Shown one piece after another: positions 18,480-27,107 of a stretch of DNA of 64,000 nt. Where the stretch lies: positions 133,396 to 197,395 of the forward strand of contig NZ_VLLA01000019.1 in assembly GCF_007830635.1 (NCBI RefSeq), written 5' to 3'. The translations under genes were made by a program, and so were the position numbers. This DNA comes from Bradyrhizobium huanghuaihaiense (GTDB lineage Bacteria; Pseudomonadota; Alphaproteobacteria; Rhizobiales; Xanthobacteraceae). The notes under the pieces were generated by a model. It did no database searches. It was not told where the DNA came from and saw nothing but the letters and a program-made list of their open reading frames with translations. Numbering within the stretch: the stretch's first letter is position 1; every line of letters starts with the position of its first letter.

Positions 18480-19456
18480 CGGCCTCGCGGCTGCGCGTCT
18501 TTCCCGCGATCTCGCGCAACCGCGATCCCAAGCAATATGTCGGTGAGCTGATGCGGGTGGCAGAGTTCGCCGACCGCAACGGCTTCGAAGGCATTCTGCT
18601 GTTCGAAGGCAACGACGTGTTCGTCGAGCCCTGGGCCATGGCCCAGCACATCATGGCGGAGACGACCCGAAGCTCGCCGCTGATCGCGGTCAACCCGGTC
18701 TACATGCACCCGTTCACGGCGGCGAAATTCGTCTCGTCTTTTGCGCAGCTCTACGGTCGCAAGGTCTATCTCAACATGATCACGGGGACCGCGGTCAGCG
18801 ACTTGCAGGGCCTCGGCGACGAGCAGACCCATGCCGACCGCTATGTCAGGCTCGGCGAGTTCGTCGCGCTGATGCGCCAGCTGCTCTCGAGCCCGCGGCC
18901 CGTGACTATCGAGGGCCGGTTCTATCGCGCCAGCAATCTGCAACTGCGGCCGCGTCTGCCGGCGGAGTTGATGCCTGAATTCCTGATCGCGGGCCAGTCG
19001 GAAGCGGCGCAGCGTGTGGCGAAGGAGACCGGCTGCATCAAGATGCAGATGCTGCCGCCCGATCTCGATGATGGCTTCGCGGCACCCGGCATGAACTTCG
19101 GCATCTTCGCACGCGAGAGAAGCGACGAGGCGCGGCAGGCGGCGAAGGCACGCTTCCGCGACAACCCCGACGATCGCGAGCTGCTCGCGCTCACCGTGGA
19201 GAACAGCGACTCCGTGTGGAAGCGGCGGCTATATGAGGGGCAAAGCGGCGAGCTTCAGCCCAACGGCTACTGGCTGCTGCCATTCCTGACCTTCCAGGCC
19301 GACTGCCCCTATCTCGTCGGCAGCTACGAGGAGATCGGCGCCAAGCTGAGGGCGTTTGCGGCGAAGGGACTGACCACGATCATGCTCGACATGGTCGCGG
19401 ACGAGACCGAGATGCAGCACGTCTGCAAGGCGCTGGCGGCAAGCGGGATGTTTTAA
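18476..19456 (+). CDS. LLM-class flavin-dependent monooxygenase
   Basis: A 326-residue member of the bacterial luciferase-like (TIM-barrel, FMNH2-using) superfamily, closest in feel to alkanesulfonate monooxygenases (SsuD-like). The typical sequence runs through RVAEFADRNGFEGILLFEGN, PLIAVNPVYMHPFTAAKF and ITGTAVSDLQGLG. No flavin reductase partner is seen nearby. Its coupling to the phosphopantetheinyl transferase makes it a likely tailoring enzyme of the peptide pathway, for example N- or C-hydroxylating a precursor or the product. The reaction is not determined by sequence. Confidence 0.85.
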   Translation: MTASRLRVFPAISRNRDPKQYVGELMRVAEFADRNGFEGILLFEGNDVFVEPWAMAQHIMAETTRSSPLIAVNPVYMHPFTAAKFVSSFAQLYGRKVYLNMITGTAVSDLQGLGDEQTHADRYVRLGEFVALMRQLLSSPRPVTIEGRFYRASNLQLRPRLPAELMPEFLIAGQSEAAQRVAKETGCIKMQMLPPDLDDGFAAPGMNFGIFARERSDEARQAAKARFRDNPDDRELLALTVENSDSVWKRRLYEGQSGELQPNGYWLLPFLTFQADCPYLVGSYEEIGAKLRAFAAKGLTTIMLDMVADETEMQHVCKALAASGMF

Positions 19457-19480
19457 CTACTGACCACACTGCATCCGCAT

Positions 19481-19567
19481 CGTCATTGCGAGGAGCCCTT
19501 GCGACGAAGCAATCCAGGCTGATGCCGGGGAAAGATGCTGGATTGCTTCGCTTCGCTCGCAATGACG
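19481..19567. repeat. Palindromic intergenic repeat, family R1 copy 1 (mixed arms)
   Basis: The copy begins CGTCATTGCGAGGAGCCCTT and ends in CTCGCAATGACG, folding into a long hairpin around a variable centre. Its left arm carries the longer GAGGAGCCCTTGCGACGAAGC form (type B) and its right arm the shorter GCGAGCGAAGCGAAGC form (type A). It lies between convergent genes. Two more copies occur at 31928-32014 and 49838-49917. Confidence 0.85.
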
Positions 19568-19593
19568 GAGAATGACGGTCTATTCAGCGAAAC

Positions 19594-20619
19594 TCACCTT
19601 GCCTCTTCAAACCCCGCCAGCACCGAAGTCAAATTCGCGCCGAGGATATCCGAGAGATAGCCGCCTTCCTGCACGAATACGGTCGGCAGGCCCAGCTTGG
19701 CGATGGCCTGGCCGATGCGGCGGAAGCCGGGCGTGGTAACGGCAAGGCCCTTCAGCGGATCGTGTTCGGAGGCATCGAGGCCGAGCGCGATGACGAGGGC
19801 GCCGGGCGCAAAGGACTCGATCGCCTTGCGCGCGACGTCCATCGCCTGCATGTAGCCGTCGTCGCCGGTGCCGATGGCGAGGGGAATGTTGAGATTGGCG
19901 CCCAGGCCCGGGCCCTCGCCGCGCTCATGCGCATAGCCCCACACATAGGGATAGTACGCGATGGGATCGGCATGGATCGAGATCGTGTAGACGTCAGGCC
20001 GCGCGTAGAAGATGCCTTGCGTGCCGTTGCCGTGATGGACGTCGACGTCGAGGATCACGACGCGCTCGTGCTTGAGCCGCAGATGCGCCGCCGCGATCGC
20101 GCTGTTGTTGAGGAAGCAGAAGCCGCCGGCCATGTCGCGATAGGCGTGATGGCCGGGCGGACGGCAGAGCGCGTAGGTCGCATCCTCGCCGTCCATCACC
20201 ATTTGCGCCGCCGTCACCGCAACGTCCGTTGCGGCACAGGCCGCCGCCCAGGTGCCCGGACCGATCGGCGCCGCGGTGTCGGCGGTGTGCCAGCCGAGCT
20301 TGCCGACGATGTGGGTGGGATAGGTCGCGGCGTGGCGCACGGGATGGATATTGCCGATCATCTCCGGACCGGAATCGCCAAGCGCGGTCCAGGCATCCCA
20401 GGCTTCGCTCAGGAACGTCAGGTATTCCGGACTGTGAATGCGTGCCCGCGGCCCCTGCCCGAACTTGGTCGGCTCGACCAGTTGATGCTTGCCGTCCTTC
20501 AGGCCCTTGAGCAGGCGGTCGGCGCGCTCGGGCTGCTCGGTGGTGCGCTTGACGACGCCGCGAACAAGGAAGAATTGCGGATCGTGGCTCCGGTGCAGTT
20601 CGGTATGGACGGCTTTCAC
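19594..20619 (-). CDS. Histone-deacetylase-family amidohydrolase (acetylpolyamine amidohydrolase-like)
   Basis: A 341-residue zinc enzyme of the arginase/deacetylase fold. The catalytic pair is H157-H158 in RPPGHHA, zinc ligands include D193 and H195 in DVDVHHGNGT, and the third Asp lies in the GLDASEHDP segment. Length and motif spacing are close to bacterial acetylpolyamine amidohydrolases, which remove acetyl groups from N-acetylated polyamines; other family members use different N-acyl amides. A polyamine role would fit the amine-catabolism genes 8-15 kb away, but it is not in an operon with them. It starts with ATG at 20619. Confidence 0.85.
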   Translation of the reverse strand: MKAVHTELHRSHDPQFFLVRGVVKRTTEQPERADRLLKGLKDGKHQLVEPTKFGQGPRARIHSPEYLTFLSEAWDAWTALGDSGPEMIGNIHPVRHAATYPTHIVGKLGWHTADTAAPIGPGTWAAACAATDVAVTAAQMVMDGEDATYALCRPPGHHAYRDMAGGFCFLNNSAIAAAHLRLKHERVVILDVDVHHGNGTQGIFYARPDVYTISIHADPIAYYPYVWGYAHERGEGPGLGANLNIPLAIGTGDDGYMQAMDVARKAIESFAPGALVIALGLDASEHDPLKGLAVTTPGFRRIGQAIAKLGLPTVFVQEGGYLSDILGANLTSVLAGFEEAR

Positions 20620-20750
20620 TCAAACACTCCGTGGTCGCGAGGGGTGCCACAGATGTCTTGATGCCTGCGGCGGCCGGATGCAAGCAAGAAGAATGCCGCC
20701 CTCGCGCCACTGTTCTGCACGGGAAGCAGACCGGCTTTAAGCGGTGGGCT

Positions 20751-21689
20751 CTAGCAGCGGCCGCGCTGGAGGCAGTGCTCGCGGCCCTGCTGGTCGGTGC
20801 GGAAGGCCTCGATGAAGCCGCCCTGGCGCTGGGTGACGAAGACGGTCTTGCCGTCGCTGCCGCCGAAGGCAAGGTTGGTCGGCTCCTTGGCCCTCAGCGG
20901 GATCTCGCGCTCGACCGCGCCGGTCGGCTTCATCAGCGCGATCGTGCCCTTGAGAATGCGCGCGACGTAGAGACGGCCTGCAACGTCCGTGCGCAGGCCG
21001 TCGATGGTGTCGGGCTGAAACGCCTTGACCAGTCTTGCCGCGGTGAGCTCGTTGCCGTTGATCGCATAGGACCAGATCTGGCCGCTGCTGGATTCACCGA
21101 CATAGAGCGTCTTGCCGTCGGGACTGAGATCGATGCCGTTGGTGGTGCCCATCGCGCGCGGCGCCGACATCACCTGCCCCTGCACCGATCCGTCCGCGGC
21201 TTTCGCGATGCGCCAGATGTGGCCTTCGCGCCCCTTCCAGTTCGGATCGCTCGCATAGATCGTGCCGTCGCGCGCGATGGTGATGTCGTTGGGCTGGCTC
21301 ATCTCGTCGGAGTGAAACCAGACGGCAGGTTCGGTCGCTCCCTTCGCCATCGCGAAGATGTTGTGCTTCTTGTAGTCGGCGATGAACATGGTGCCGCTGC
21401 GATCGAAGCGGATCGCGTTGCCGACGCTGCCTTCGGGCAGCGTCGTGAACAGCTCCGAAGCGGCGGCGCCCGCGGGCAATTTGCCGATGGTGCCGGGCTT
21501 GCCGAAATTGACGACGAACAGATTGCCGTCGAGATCGGCGGCGGGCCCTTCGATGCCGAAGGTGTATTCGCTGGCTGGCGTCACCTGCACGCTGTCGAAC
21601 AGTTTTGTTTCGGCAGCGGCCGGCGGCGTCGCGACAAGCAGGATGCTACTGCACAGGCACCAGAAATTCCTGCCGGATGTAATAGCCAT
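20751..21689 (-). CDS. SMP-30/gluconolactonase-like beta-propeller, secreted
   Basis: 312 residues with an N-terminal signal peptide (hydrophobic residues 8-25, cleavage near AAAE). The body has repeated propeller blades such as PAADLDGNLFVVNFGKPG, DITIARDGTIYASD and TNGIDLSPDGKTLYVGE. The last pattern matches the calcium-binding NG..LSPDG motif of SMP-30/lactonase proteins. It would hydrolyse lactones or act as a periplasmic sugar-acid enzyme. Its start lies 44 bases inside the dehydrogenase gene, so the two are co-transcribed. That fits a pathway in which a periplasmic dehydrogenase makes a lactone that this protein opens. Confidence 0.82.
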   Translation of the reverse strand: MAITSGRNFWCLCSSILLVATPPAAAETKLFDSVQVTPASEYTFGIEGPAADLDGNLFVVNFGKPGTIGKLPAGAAASELFTTLPEGSVGNAIRFDRSGTMFIADYKKHNIFAMAKGATEPAVWFHSDEMSQPNDITIARDGTIYASDPNWKGREGHIWRIAKAADGSVQGQVMSAPRAMGTTNGIDLSPDGKTLYVGESSSGQIWSYAINGNELTAARLVKAFQPDTIDGLRTDVAGRLYVARILKGTIALMKPTGAVEREIPLRAKEPTNLAFGGSDGKTVFVTQRQGGFIEAFRTDQQGREHCLQRGRC

Positions 21690-23757
21690 CGTCGTCGGTG
21701 CACTCGCCGTTCAGATAGGGATCGGCCGGCCGGAAGAATCGGCTGAAGCCGGGTCTGTCTACAGCGCTCCTTTGTGTCACGACGACGACCTTGGCGGCCG
21801 GTATTTCGCCGCATTCCTTGTTGGTTTTGCTGAAAAACTTGCGCTGCGGCGGACCGGGCTTGATCCGCATCCGCGTGCCCGGAACCATTTTGGCGACGAG
21901 CAGGTCCGCGGTATCGAGCAGGCGCGTGTAACCGGGCTCGGTCTTGGGCAGGCTCTCGCCGCCCGGCGGCATCAGCTTCTCGGCGCCGAGGCCGCGCAGG
22001 CGCGTGCGCAGCTTGCCGGCATCGGGATCGCCGGGATAGATCCAGCCGTCCTGCGACAGCATGAAGCGCAGCGCAGTTGCGTCCTTCTCTGCGTCCGTTT
22101 GGCCTGCCCTCAGGCCGAAATCGGAATGGCAGCCGACGCAGTGCTTCTCGACAAGGCCCTTGCGCAAGGTGGTGAGGCGAATGCTGTTCTGTGCATCCCT
22201 GGCGACGAAGGCTGCGAGCTGGTCGATCATCGCCTGGCTGCGCGCGTCGCAGGGTAGCGGCGGCGGCGGATCGCCTGCGGCGCGATCGATCCGGATCACG
22301 GTCTGGTTCTTGTCCTCGACCAACCAGATGGCGCCGTCCTCCGCGACCGTCATGCCGACGGGGGCGCCTTGCGGCCGCGCGCCGTTGACGCGATGCCAGC
22401 CGGCGATCAGCTCGTCGAACGGCGCGGCGGCGACCTCGCCAGTGTCGGTCTGGAAACTGCGCGTCGGATCGGCCGCGCAGCTGACGTGGTATCGCACCGG
22501 CGGAGGGCTCGGCCTGGGAAAGCCATGATCGTCAACGTCGTAGACGAGAACGCGGCTGCCGGTCGGACGATAGCCGTGCAGGCCGACAAGCAGCTTGCCT
22601 TCCAGCTCGGGGAATTTCGCGCCGTGGTAATAGAGCATGGCGAGCGGCGCACCATGCGGCGGCATCAGCGAGAGCGGCGGCTTGTAGAGGGGATTGGCTG
22701 AGCAGAACGATTTGTAGATTCCCGATTGCAGCACGAGCCTGAATTCGGAGCTCGGCGTCGACAGGTCGTAGCAATAGGGCCAGCCATAGTGCCTGCCCGG
22801 CTCGATCGCGTTGATCTCCTCGTTCGGCTTGAAGATATCGGGCAGGTCGCGGCCGTTCTCGCCTTGCAGGAAGGCGTAGCCGTCATCCGGAAACATCGGG
22901 TGCAGCGCCAGTGCCATCGAGTTGCGCAAACCACGCGCATAGACGGTGTGCGGCGGATCGGGATCGCCAGGCTTCAACGCCGGGAAGACGCCGCCTGCGG
23001 GCGGCGTGAACAGCCAGATCGCGGCCATCGCCGCGCCCCCTTCGGCCGCGGCGCAGGGCTTTGTGATCGGCGCCGGCGTGATGCAGTCGTCGCTGTGCGA
23101 GCCGACATTGACGAACAGCCGCCCGTCGCGATCGAAGACGAACTGCTTCAGCGGGTGCGCGCTCTCGTCGAGCCTCGTGCCGTCAGGCAAGGTGATCCGG
23201 CGCCCGGGCATGTGCCGGACGATGGTCTCGACCGTGCTGCGAGGGTTGTCCGCCAGCGGGTCGAACCGGAAGATCGTCTCCGCGGTCGAGGCATAGAGTC
23301 TCTTGTCCGGGCCAATCACGAGGCCGAACGGGTATTCGAGCCCCGTCAGCAGCTCCTTGAACCGCTTGCCCTCTCCAGCGCGCGGATCGAGCAGCAGCAA
23401 CCGCCCGTCGGTGTGACCCCAGCCGCCCATGTCGGCAACCACGAACAGGTCACGGCCGGGCACCTGGACGATCGAACGCGGGAATTTGAGGCGGTCCTCC
23501 TCGCTGGCAACGAGGCCGGCGCAAAATCCTGCCTTCATGTCGAGCTGGATCCGGGGAAACGCGAGGTCACCGCTGCCGCAGCTATCCGAACCGATTGCGT
23601 AGCCGCTCTTCCTGACCGGCTCGGACGAAGCCGGGGCGAAGCCGAGCAGCGCGGCGGCCAGGACCGCTGCCAGCAGGCGCAGATTTCGCCGTTCGCTCCC
23701 GAATGTGAACTGGTTCACGGTGCCCCCGACTTCCCGGGGACGCTTGTTCCATGGCAC
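21646..23757 (-). CDS. PQQ-type sugar/sorbosone dehydrogenase with C-terminal haem c site
   Basis: About 703 residues with a signal peptide (RRNLRLLAAVLAAALLGFA). Residues about 60-500 form a propeller of the soluble-PQQ glucose/sorbosone dehydrogenase family, with segments such as YARGLRNSMALALHP and EINAIEPGRHYGWPYCYD. A C540-V-G-C-H544 motif marks covalent haem attachment in a cytochrome-c-like tail, which could carry electrons from PQQ to the respiratory chain. A GTG at 23718 preceded by GGGGG is an alternative start that shortens the leader by 13 residues. It heads a two-gene unit with the SMP-30 protein. The sugar or alcohol substrate is unknown. Confidence 0.82.
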   Translation of the reverse strand: MPWNKRPREVGGTVNQFTFGSERRNLRLLAAVLAAALLGFAPASSEPVRKSGYAIGSDSCGSGDLAFPRIQLDMKAGFCAGLVASEEDRLKFPRSIVQVPGRDLFVVADMGGWGHTDGRLLLLDPRAGEGKRFKELLTGLEYPFGLVIGPDKRLYASTAETIFRFDPLADNPRSTVETIVRHMPGRRITLPDGTRLDESAHPLKQFVFDRDGRLFVNVGSHSDDCITPAPITKPCAAAEGGAAMAAIWLFTPPAGGVFPALKPGDPDPPHTVYARGLRNSMALALHPMFPDDGYAFLQGENGRDLPDIFKPNEEINAIEPGRHYGWPYCYDLSTPSSEFRLVLQSGIYKSFCSANPLYKPPLSLMPPHGAPLAMLYYHGAKFPELEGKLLVGLHGYRPTGSRVLVYDVDDHGFPRPSPPPVRYHVSCAADPTRSFQTDTGEVAAAPFDELIAGWHRVNGARPQGAPVGMTVAEDGAIWLVEDKNQTVIRIDRAAGDPPPPLPCDARSQAMIDQLAAFVARDAQNSIRLTTLRKGLVEKHCVGCHSDFGLRAGQTDAEKDATALRFMLSQDGWIYPGDPDAGKLRTRLRGLGAEKLMPPGGESLPKTEPGYTRLLDTADLLVAKMVPGTRMRIKPGPPQRKFFSKTNKECGEIPAAKVVVVTQRSAVDRPGFSRFFRPADPYLNGECTDDDGYYIRQEFLVPVQ

Positions 23758-23918
23758 CCGCGCGCCGTCCAGTCATCACTCGCCTGTGATTAAACCTGTA
23801 ACGACCTTGGTGCCGACCAATCTCCGTAAATTCCCTTACCGGGCTCGACCCGAATGTTTCGCGAATGCTTGGGGTGGTATCGGTTTGCCGTCCCAATCGC
23901 TTTCTACAGGAGGCGCTT

Positions 23919-24152
23919 ATGGTCCAGGTCTACTTTCACTGCTCCAACACCGAGGGCACGCTGATCGACCGCTACGGCGCCGCCGTTGCCAGTCTGACCG
24001 AGGCGCGCGACCGCGCCACCCAGATCATGCACTCGATGATCCAGACGCCCGGTGCCGAAGACTGGCGCGACTGGGTGATCCATGTCAGCGATGACGATGG
24101 CGAGGAGATCTTCGATCTTCCCTTCACCGCCATGCTTGGCAAGCCGCACTGA
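23919..24152 (+). CDS. DUF6894-like small protein (77 aa)
   Basis: ATG 23919 follows a good ribosome-binding site (CAGGAGG, 6 bases upstream). The 77-residue product has the DUF6894 pattern: an aromatic N-terminus (VYFHCSNTEG), an Asp-Arg-Tyr-Gly centre, an Ala-rich helix, then DWVIHVSDDDGEEIFDLPF. Such proteins are abundant in Bradyrhizobium and have no known function. It is followed 10 bases later by another small frame. Family assignment is from remembered pattern. Confidence 0.75.
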   Translation: MVQVYFHCSNTEGTLIDRYGAAVASLTEARDRATQIMHSMIQTPGAEDWRDWVIHVSDDDGEEIFDLPFTAMLGKPH

Positions 24153-24162
24153 GGTCAATGCC

Positions 24163-24339
24163 ATGCTGCTCGCTTCACTCAGCCTGCTCCGCCAACCCCT
24201 GACTTTCGTCGCCAGCAAATGGCAGACGCTGGTGAAGGTCGCCGGCAACCCCTACCGCCCCGAGCTTCACTATATGCGCGGGCCCGGCCCGAAATGGCGC
24301 GCCAAATATCAGGCCAGCCGGCTCGACCGCTCGCTCTGA
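24163..24339 (+). CDS. Hypothetical small protein (58 aa)
   Basis: A short frame starting MLLASLSLLRQPLTF, with a possible ribosome-binding site (TGAGG) 8 bases upstream, directly after the DUF6894-like gene. It has a hydrophobic start and a basic, Tyr/Arg-rich end. Nothing recognisable is present. Its reality rests only on spacing and start signal. Confidence 0.45.
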   Translation: MLLASLSLLRQPLTFVASKWQTLVKVAGNPYRPELHYMRGPGPKWRAKYQASRLDRSL

Positions 24340-24383
24340 GCGCACCGGCTTCGCTTTCCAGCTGATTTCCGTCTCTTCATCAT

Positions 24384-24406
24384 CATGGCCGGGTTTCCCG
24401 GCCATG
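24384..24406. terminator. Bidirectional hairpin between convergent genes
   Basis: CATGGCCGGG, TTT, CCCGGCCATG is a perfect 10-bp stem with a 3-base loop. It lies between the small + strand gene and the convergent enoyl-CoA hydratase gene. It can serve as a shared terminator. It also looks like a dispersed palindrome family common in this group. Confidence 0.6.
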
Positions 24407-24426
24407 ACGCGTTTGGGAACGGCCCT

Positions 24427-25200
24427 TCACCGTCCTGTAAACCTCGCCTTGCGCTTCTCGACAAAAGCGGTGCGCCCTTCGATGGCATCCGCGCTCCTGC
24501 GGATCGTGGCCTGAAGCTCGATCTCGCGGCGGAACTGCGCTTCATAGGTCGCGTGTTCGCTCTCCTCGACCAGCGCGCGGGTTGCGACCAAAGCGCGCGT
24601 CGGGCCCTCCGCCAGGCGGCGCGCCAGCACCAGCGCCTCGTCCATCAGCTTCGCATCGTCGACGACCTGCCGCACCAGGCCGATCTCCTGGGCGCGTTCG
24701 GCAGTCAGCGGCTCGTTGAGCAGCATCAGCTCGAGTGCGCGCTGCCGGCCGACGAGGCGCGGCAGCAGCCAGGTCGAGCCGAGATCGGGCACCAGCGCAA
24801 TGCGGCTGAACACTTGAATAAAACTCGCCGACCGCGCCGCGACGATGATGTCGCCAGCCATCGCAAGGCTGAAGCCGCCGCCGGCCGCCACCCCGTTGAC
24901 GGCGACGACGACGGGCACGCGACATTCGCGCAGCGCCCGGAAGGCCGGCCAGTAGAACCGCATCACGCCGGCGGCGATGTCCTCGCCGAGCGACTCGGAC
25001 GCCTTCAAATTCTGCCCTGAGCAAAAACCGCGCCCGGCGCCGGTGAGGACCAGGGCACGCACACCCTCGTCCTGCGTCATCTCGGCGATGGCGGTGGCGA
25101 GTGCGCCGAGCAGGTCCGGCGTCATCGCGTTCAGGCTCGCGGGCTCGTCGAGGGTCAGAATCCCGACCGCACCATCCCGCGCCTGTTTCACACCTGCCAT
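24427..25200 (-). CDS. Enoyl-CoA hydratase/isomerase family protein
   Basis: About 257 residues of the crotonase fold. The start at ATG 25200 is supported by AAGGGAGA upstream and by MAGVKQARDGAVGILTLDEP matching the family N-terminus. Oxyanion-hole segments are seen: GAGRGFCSGQNL near residue 60 and AAGGGFSLAMAGD near residue 106. These enzymes hydrate or isomerise enoyl-CoA thioesters in fatty or aromatic acid degradation. PaaG-like ring-opening isomerases are a possibility because of the FCSGQNL pattern. It is divergent from the gamma-glutamyltransferase-like gene with no obvious pathway partners. Confidence 0.85.
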   Translation of the reverse strand: MAGVKQARDGAVGILTLDEPASLNAMTPDLLGALATAIAEMTQDEGVRALVLTGAGRGFCSGQNLKASESLGEDIAAGVMRFYWPAFRALRECRVPVVVAVNGVAAGGGFSLAMAGDIIVAARSASFIQVFSRIALVPDLGSTWLLPRLVGRQRALELMLLNEPLTAERAQEIGLVRQVVDDAKLMDEALVLARRLAEGPTRALVATRALVEESEHATYEAQFRREIELQATIRRSADAIEGRTAFVEKRKARFTGR

Positions 25201-25324
25201 GTCGCGTCTCCCTTTGGATGTTCTCGTTGGCGGCAATGTGCCATTGTCCGCGCGCTCCGCCAATCCGGAGCTCGACGTCACCGCAACGAAGCCAAGACAA
25301 CAAGACACAGAACAAAACGACACC

Positions 25325-26914
25325 ATGCCTCATCAGTTCAGCCTCGCCCAGACCGTCCGCAAACCCGCCGTCACATCCAAGGGCGGCATCGTCGCCGCGC
25401 AGTCGCGGCGGGCGGCCGAAGTGGGCGCCGAGGTACTGGCGGCGGGCGGCGACTGCGTGGATGCGATCGTGGCAACCACCATGGCGCTCAACGTGCTGGA
25501 GCCATGGAACAGCGGCATCGGCGGCGGCGGCGCGATGGTGCTCTACCGCGCCAAGGAAAATCGCTATGAGGTGATCGACTACGGCATGTGTGCGCCGCAA
25601 AGCCTGCGCGTCGCCGACTATCCGCTCAGCGGCCAGGGCGCGGCCTCCGATCTGTTTCCATGGCCGCGGGTGAAGGACGACCGCAACATCCACGGCCCCG
25701 GCGCGGTCGCAGTGCCTGGCGTCGTCGCCGGCATGGAGGAGGCGTATCGCCGCTACGCGAAGCTGCCGTGGAAGGATCTGGTCGCACCGGCTGTCGCACT
25801 CGCCGGCGAAGGCCTGCTGGTCGATTGGTGGACCACGCTGACGATCGCGAACTCGGCGGCCGACCTCCGGCGCTATCCCGCAAGCGCAGCGACATTCCTG
25901 AAGGACGGCCTGCCGCCGAGCGCGCCGTGGGGCATCAAGTCCGAGACGCGGCTGCCGCTGAACAATCTGAAGGCGACGCTGTCGCATCTCGCCGACGCCG
26001 GCCCGCGCGATTTCTACCAGGGCGATCTCGCCAGGAGCATCGCCTCCGACATCAAGGCCGACGGCGGCTCGCTGTCGGTGGAGGACCTCGCCGCGTTCCG
26101 CAGCCATCTTCGCGAACCGCTGGCGATCCCCTATCGCGGCGGCAAGGTGTTTGCGACCCCGGAGCTCACGGCCGGGCCGACCATGGCGCATGCGCTGCGC
26201 CTGCTGCAGCAAAGCCTGAAGCCCGCCAGCGCGCCGGACGCGGCCGCCTATATCGAATATGCGCTGGCCCTGCAGGCGGCCTTCCGCGAGCGGCTCAAGG
26301 ACATGGGTGATGCCGACGGCAAGCGCTCGCTCGGCGCCGAATATCTTGCACCCGCCTGCACCACTCATTTCTCCGTGGTCGACCGCCACGGCAATATCGC
26401 GGCGGTGACGCAGACGCTGCTCTCGTCGTTCGGCTCGAAATACGTGACGCCGCACAGCGGCATCGCCATGAACAACGGCATCATGTGGTTCGACCCGACG
26501 CCCGGCACCACCAACTCGCTCGTATCAGGCAAGCGCTGTCTCTGTAATTACACGCCCGTCATCGCCGAAACCGCGGACGGCAAGCGTCTCGCAGTCGGCG
26601 CCTCCGGCGGCCGCCGCATCCTGCCCTCGGTGATGCAGCTCGTGTCCTTTGCGATGGATTTCGGCATGGACCTCGATGCCGCCATCCACCAGCCGCGCAT
26701 CGATGCCAGCGAAGGCGCGGTGGTGATCGGCGATTCCCGCCTGTCGGCCGAGGTGCGTCAAGCTCTCGCCGCGCGCTTCGACTATGAAGAGAGCCGCGTG
26801 CAGGCTTTGCCGCAGAAATTCGCCTGCCCGAGCGTGGTGATGCGCGAGGGCGAGATCAATTCCGGCGCGGTCGAGATCTTCCAGCCCTGGGCCGATGCGG
26901 TGGCGGAGGTCTGA
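25325..26914 (+). CDS. Gamma-glutamyltransferase family Ntn hydrolase
   Basis: About 529 residues. I chose ATG 25325 because MPHQFSLAQTVRKPAVTSKG matches the family start, while the frame upstream is antisense to the neighbouring gene. GGTs are made as a precursor that cleaves itself. The predicted nucleophile is Thr346 in the TTHFSVVD motif, giving a large and a small subunit. The segment that in E. coli GGT carries the paired serines (LSSMSP) here reads LCNYTP, so substrate binding probably differs. No clear signal peptide is present, unlike periplasmic GGTs. It could act on gamma-glutamyl amines or another amide; the exact substrate is open. Confidence 0.85.
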   Translation: MPHQFSLAQTVRKPAVTSKGGIVAAQSRRAAEVGAEVLAAGGDCVDAIVATTMALNVLEPWNSGIGGGGAMVLYRAKENRYEVIDYGMCAPQSLRVADYPLSGQGAASDLFPWPRVKDDRNIHGPGAVAVPGVVAGMEEAYRRYAKLPWKDLVAPAVALAGEGLLVDWWTTLTIANSAADLRRYPASAATFLKDGLPPSAPWGIKSETRLPLNNLKATLSHLADAGPRDFYQGDLARSIASDIKADGGSLSVEDLAAFRSHLREPLAIPYRGGKVFATPELTAGPTMAHALRLLQQSLKPASAPDAAAYIEYALALQAAFRERLKDMGDADGKRSLGAEYLAPACTTHFSVVDRHGNIAAVTQTLLSSFGSKYVTPHSGIAMNNGIMWFDPTPGTTNSLVSGKRCLCNYTPVIAETADGKRLAVGASGGRRILPSVMQLVSFAMDFGMDLDAAIHQPRIDASEGAVVIGDSRLSAEVRQALAARFDYEESRVQALPQKFACPSVVMREGEINSGAVEIFQPWADAVAEV

Positions 26915-27107
26915 GCCGGCTGACGAGAGAGCGTGCCAGCGGTGAACCGCGGGCACGTCGCAAGCGCGAATGTGCCAGCGCGCGTTGAGCCGATGCGCGA
27001 TTGCGCATCTCTGCGAGCGTCACGACTCCTCCACATTTACGGGGAACTTAGCTGCGCGTCGTTCGTTCATCGAACGGACAAGTGCGCTCGCCCCACTGGA
27101 GGACACG

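Noticed and set aside
24977..25324. N-terminal extension of the gamma-glutamyltransferase-like gene
   Set aside because: It is antisense to the enoyl-CoA hydratase and its promoter. Family-like sequence begins only at ATG 25325.
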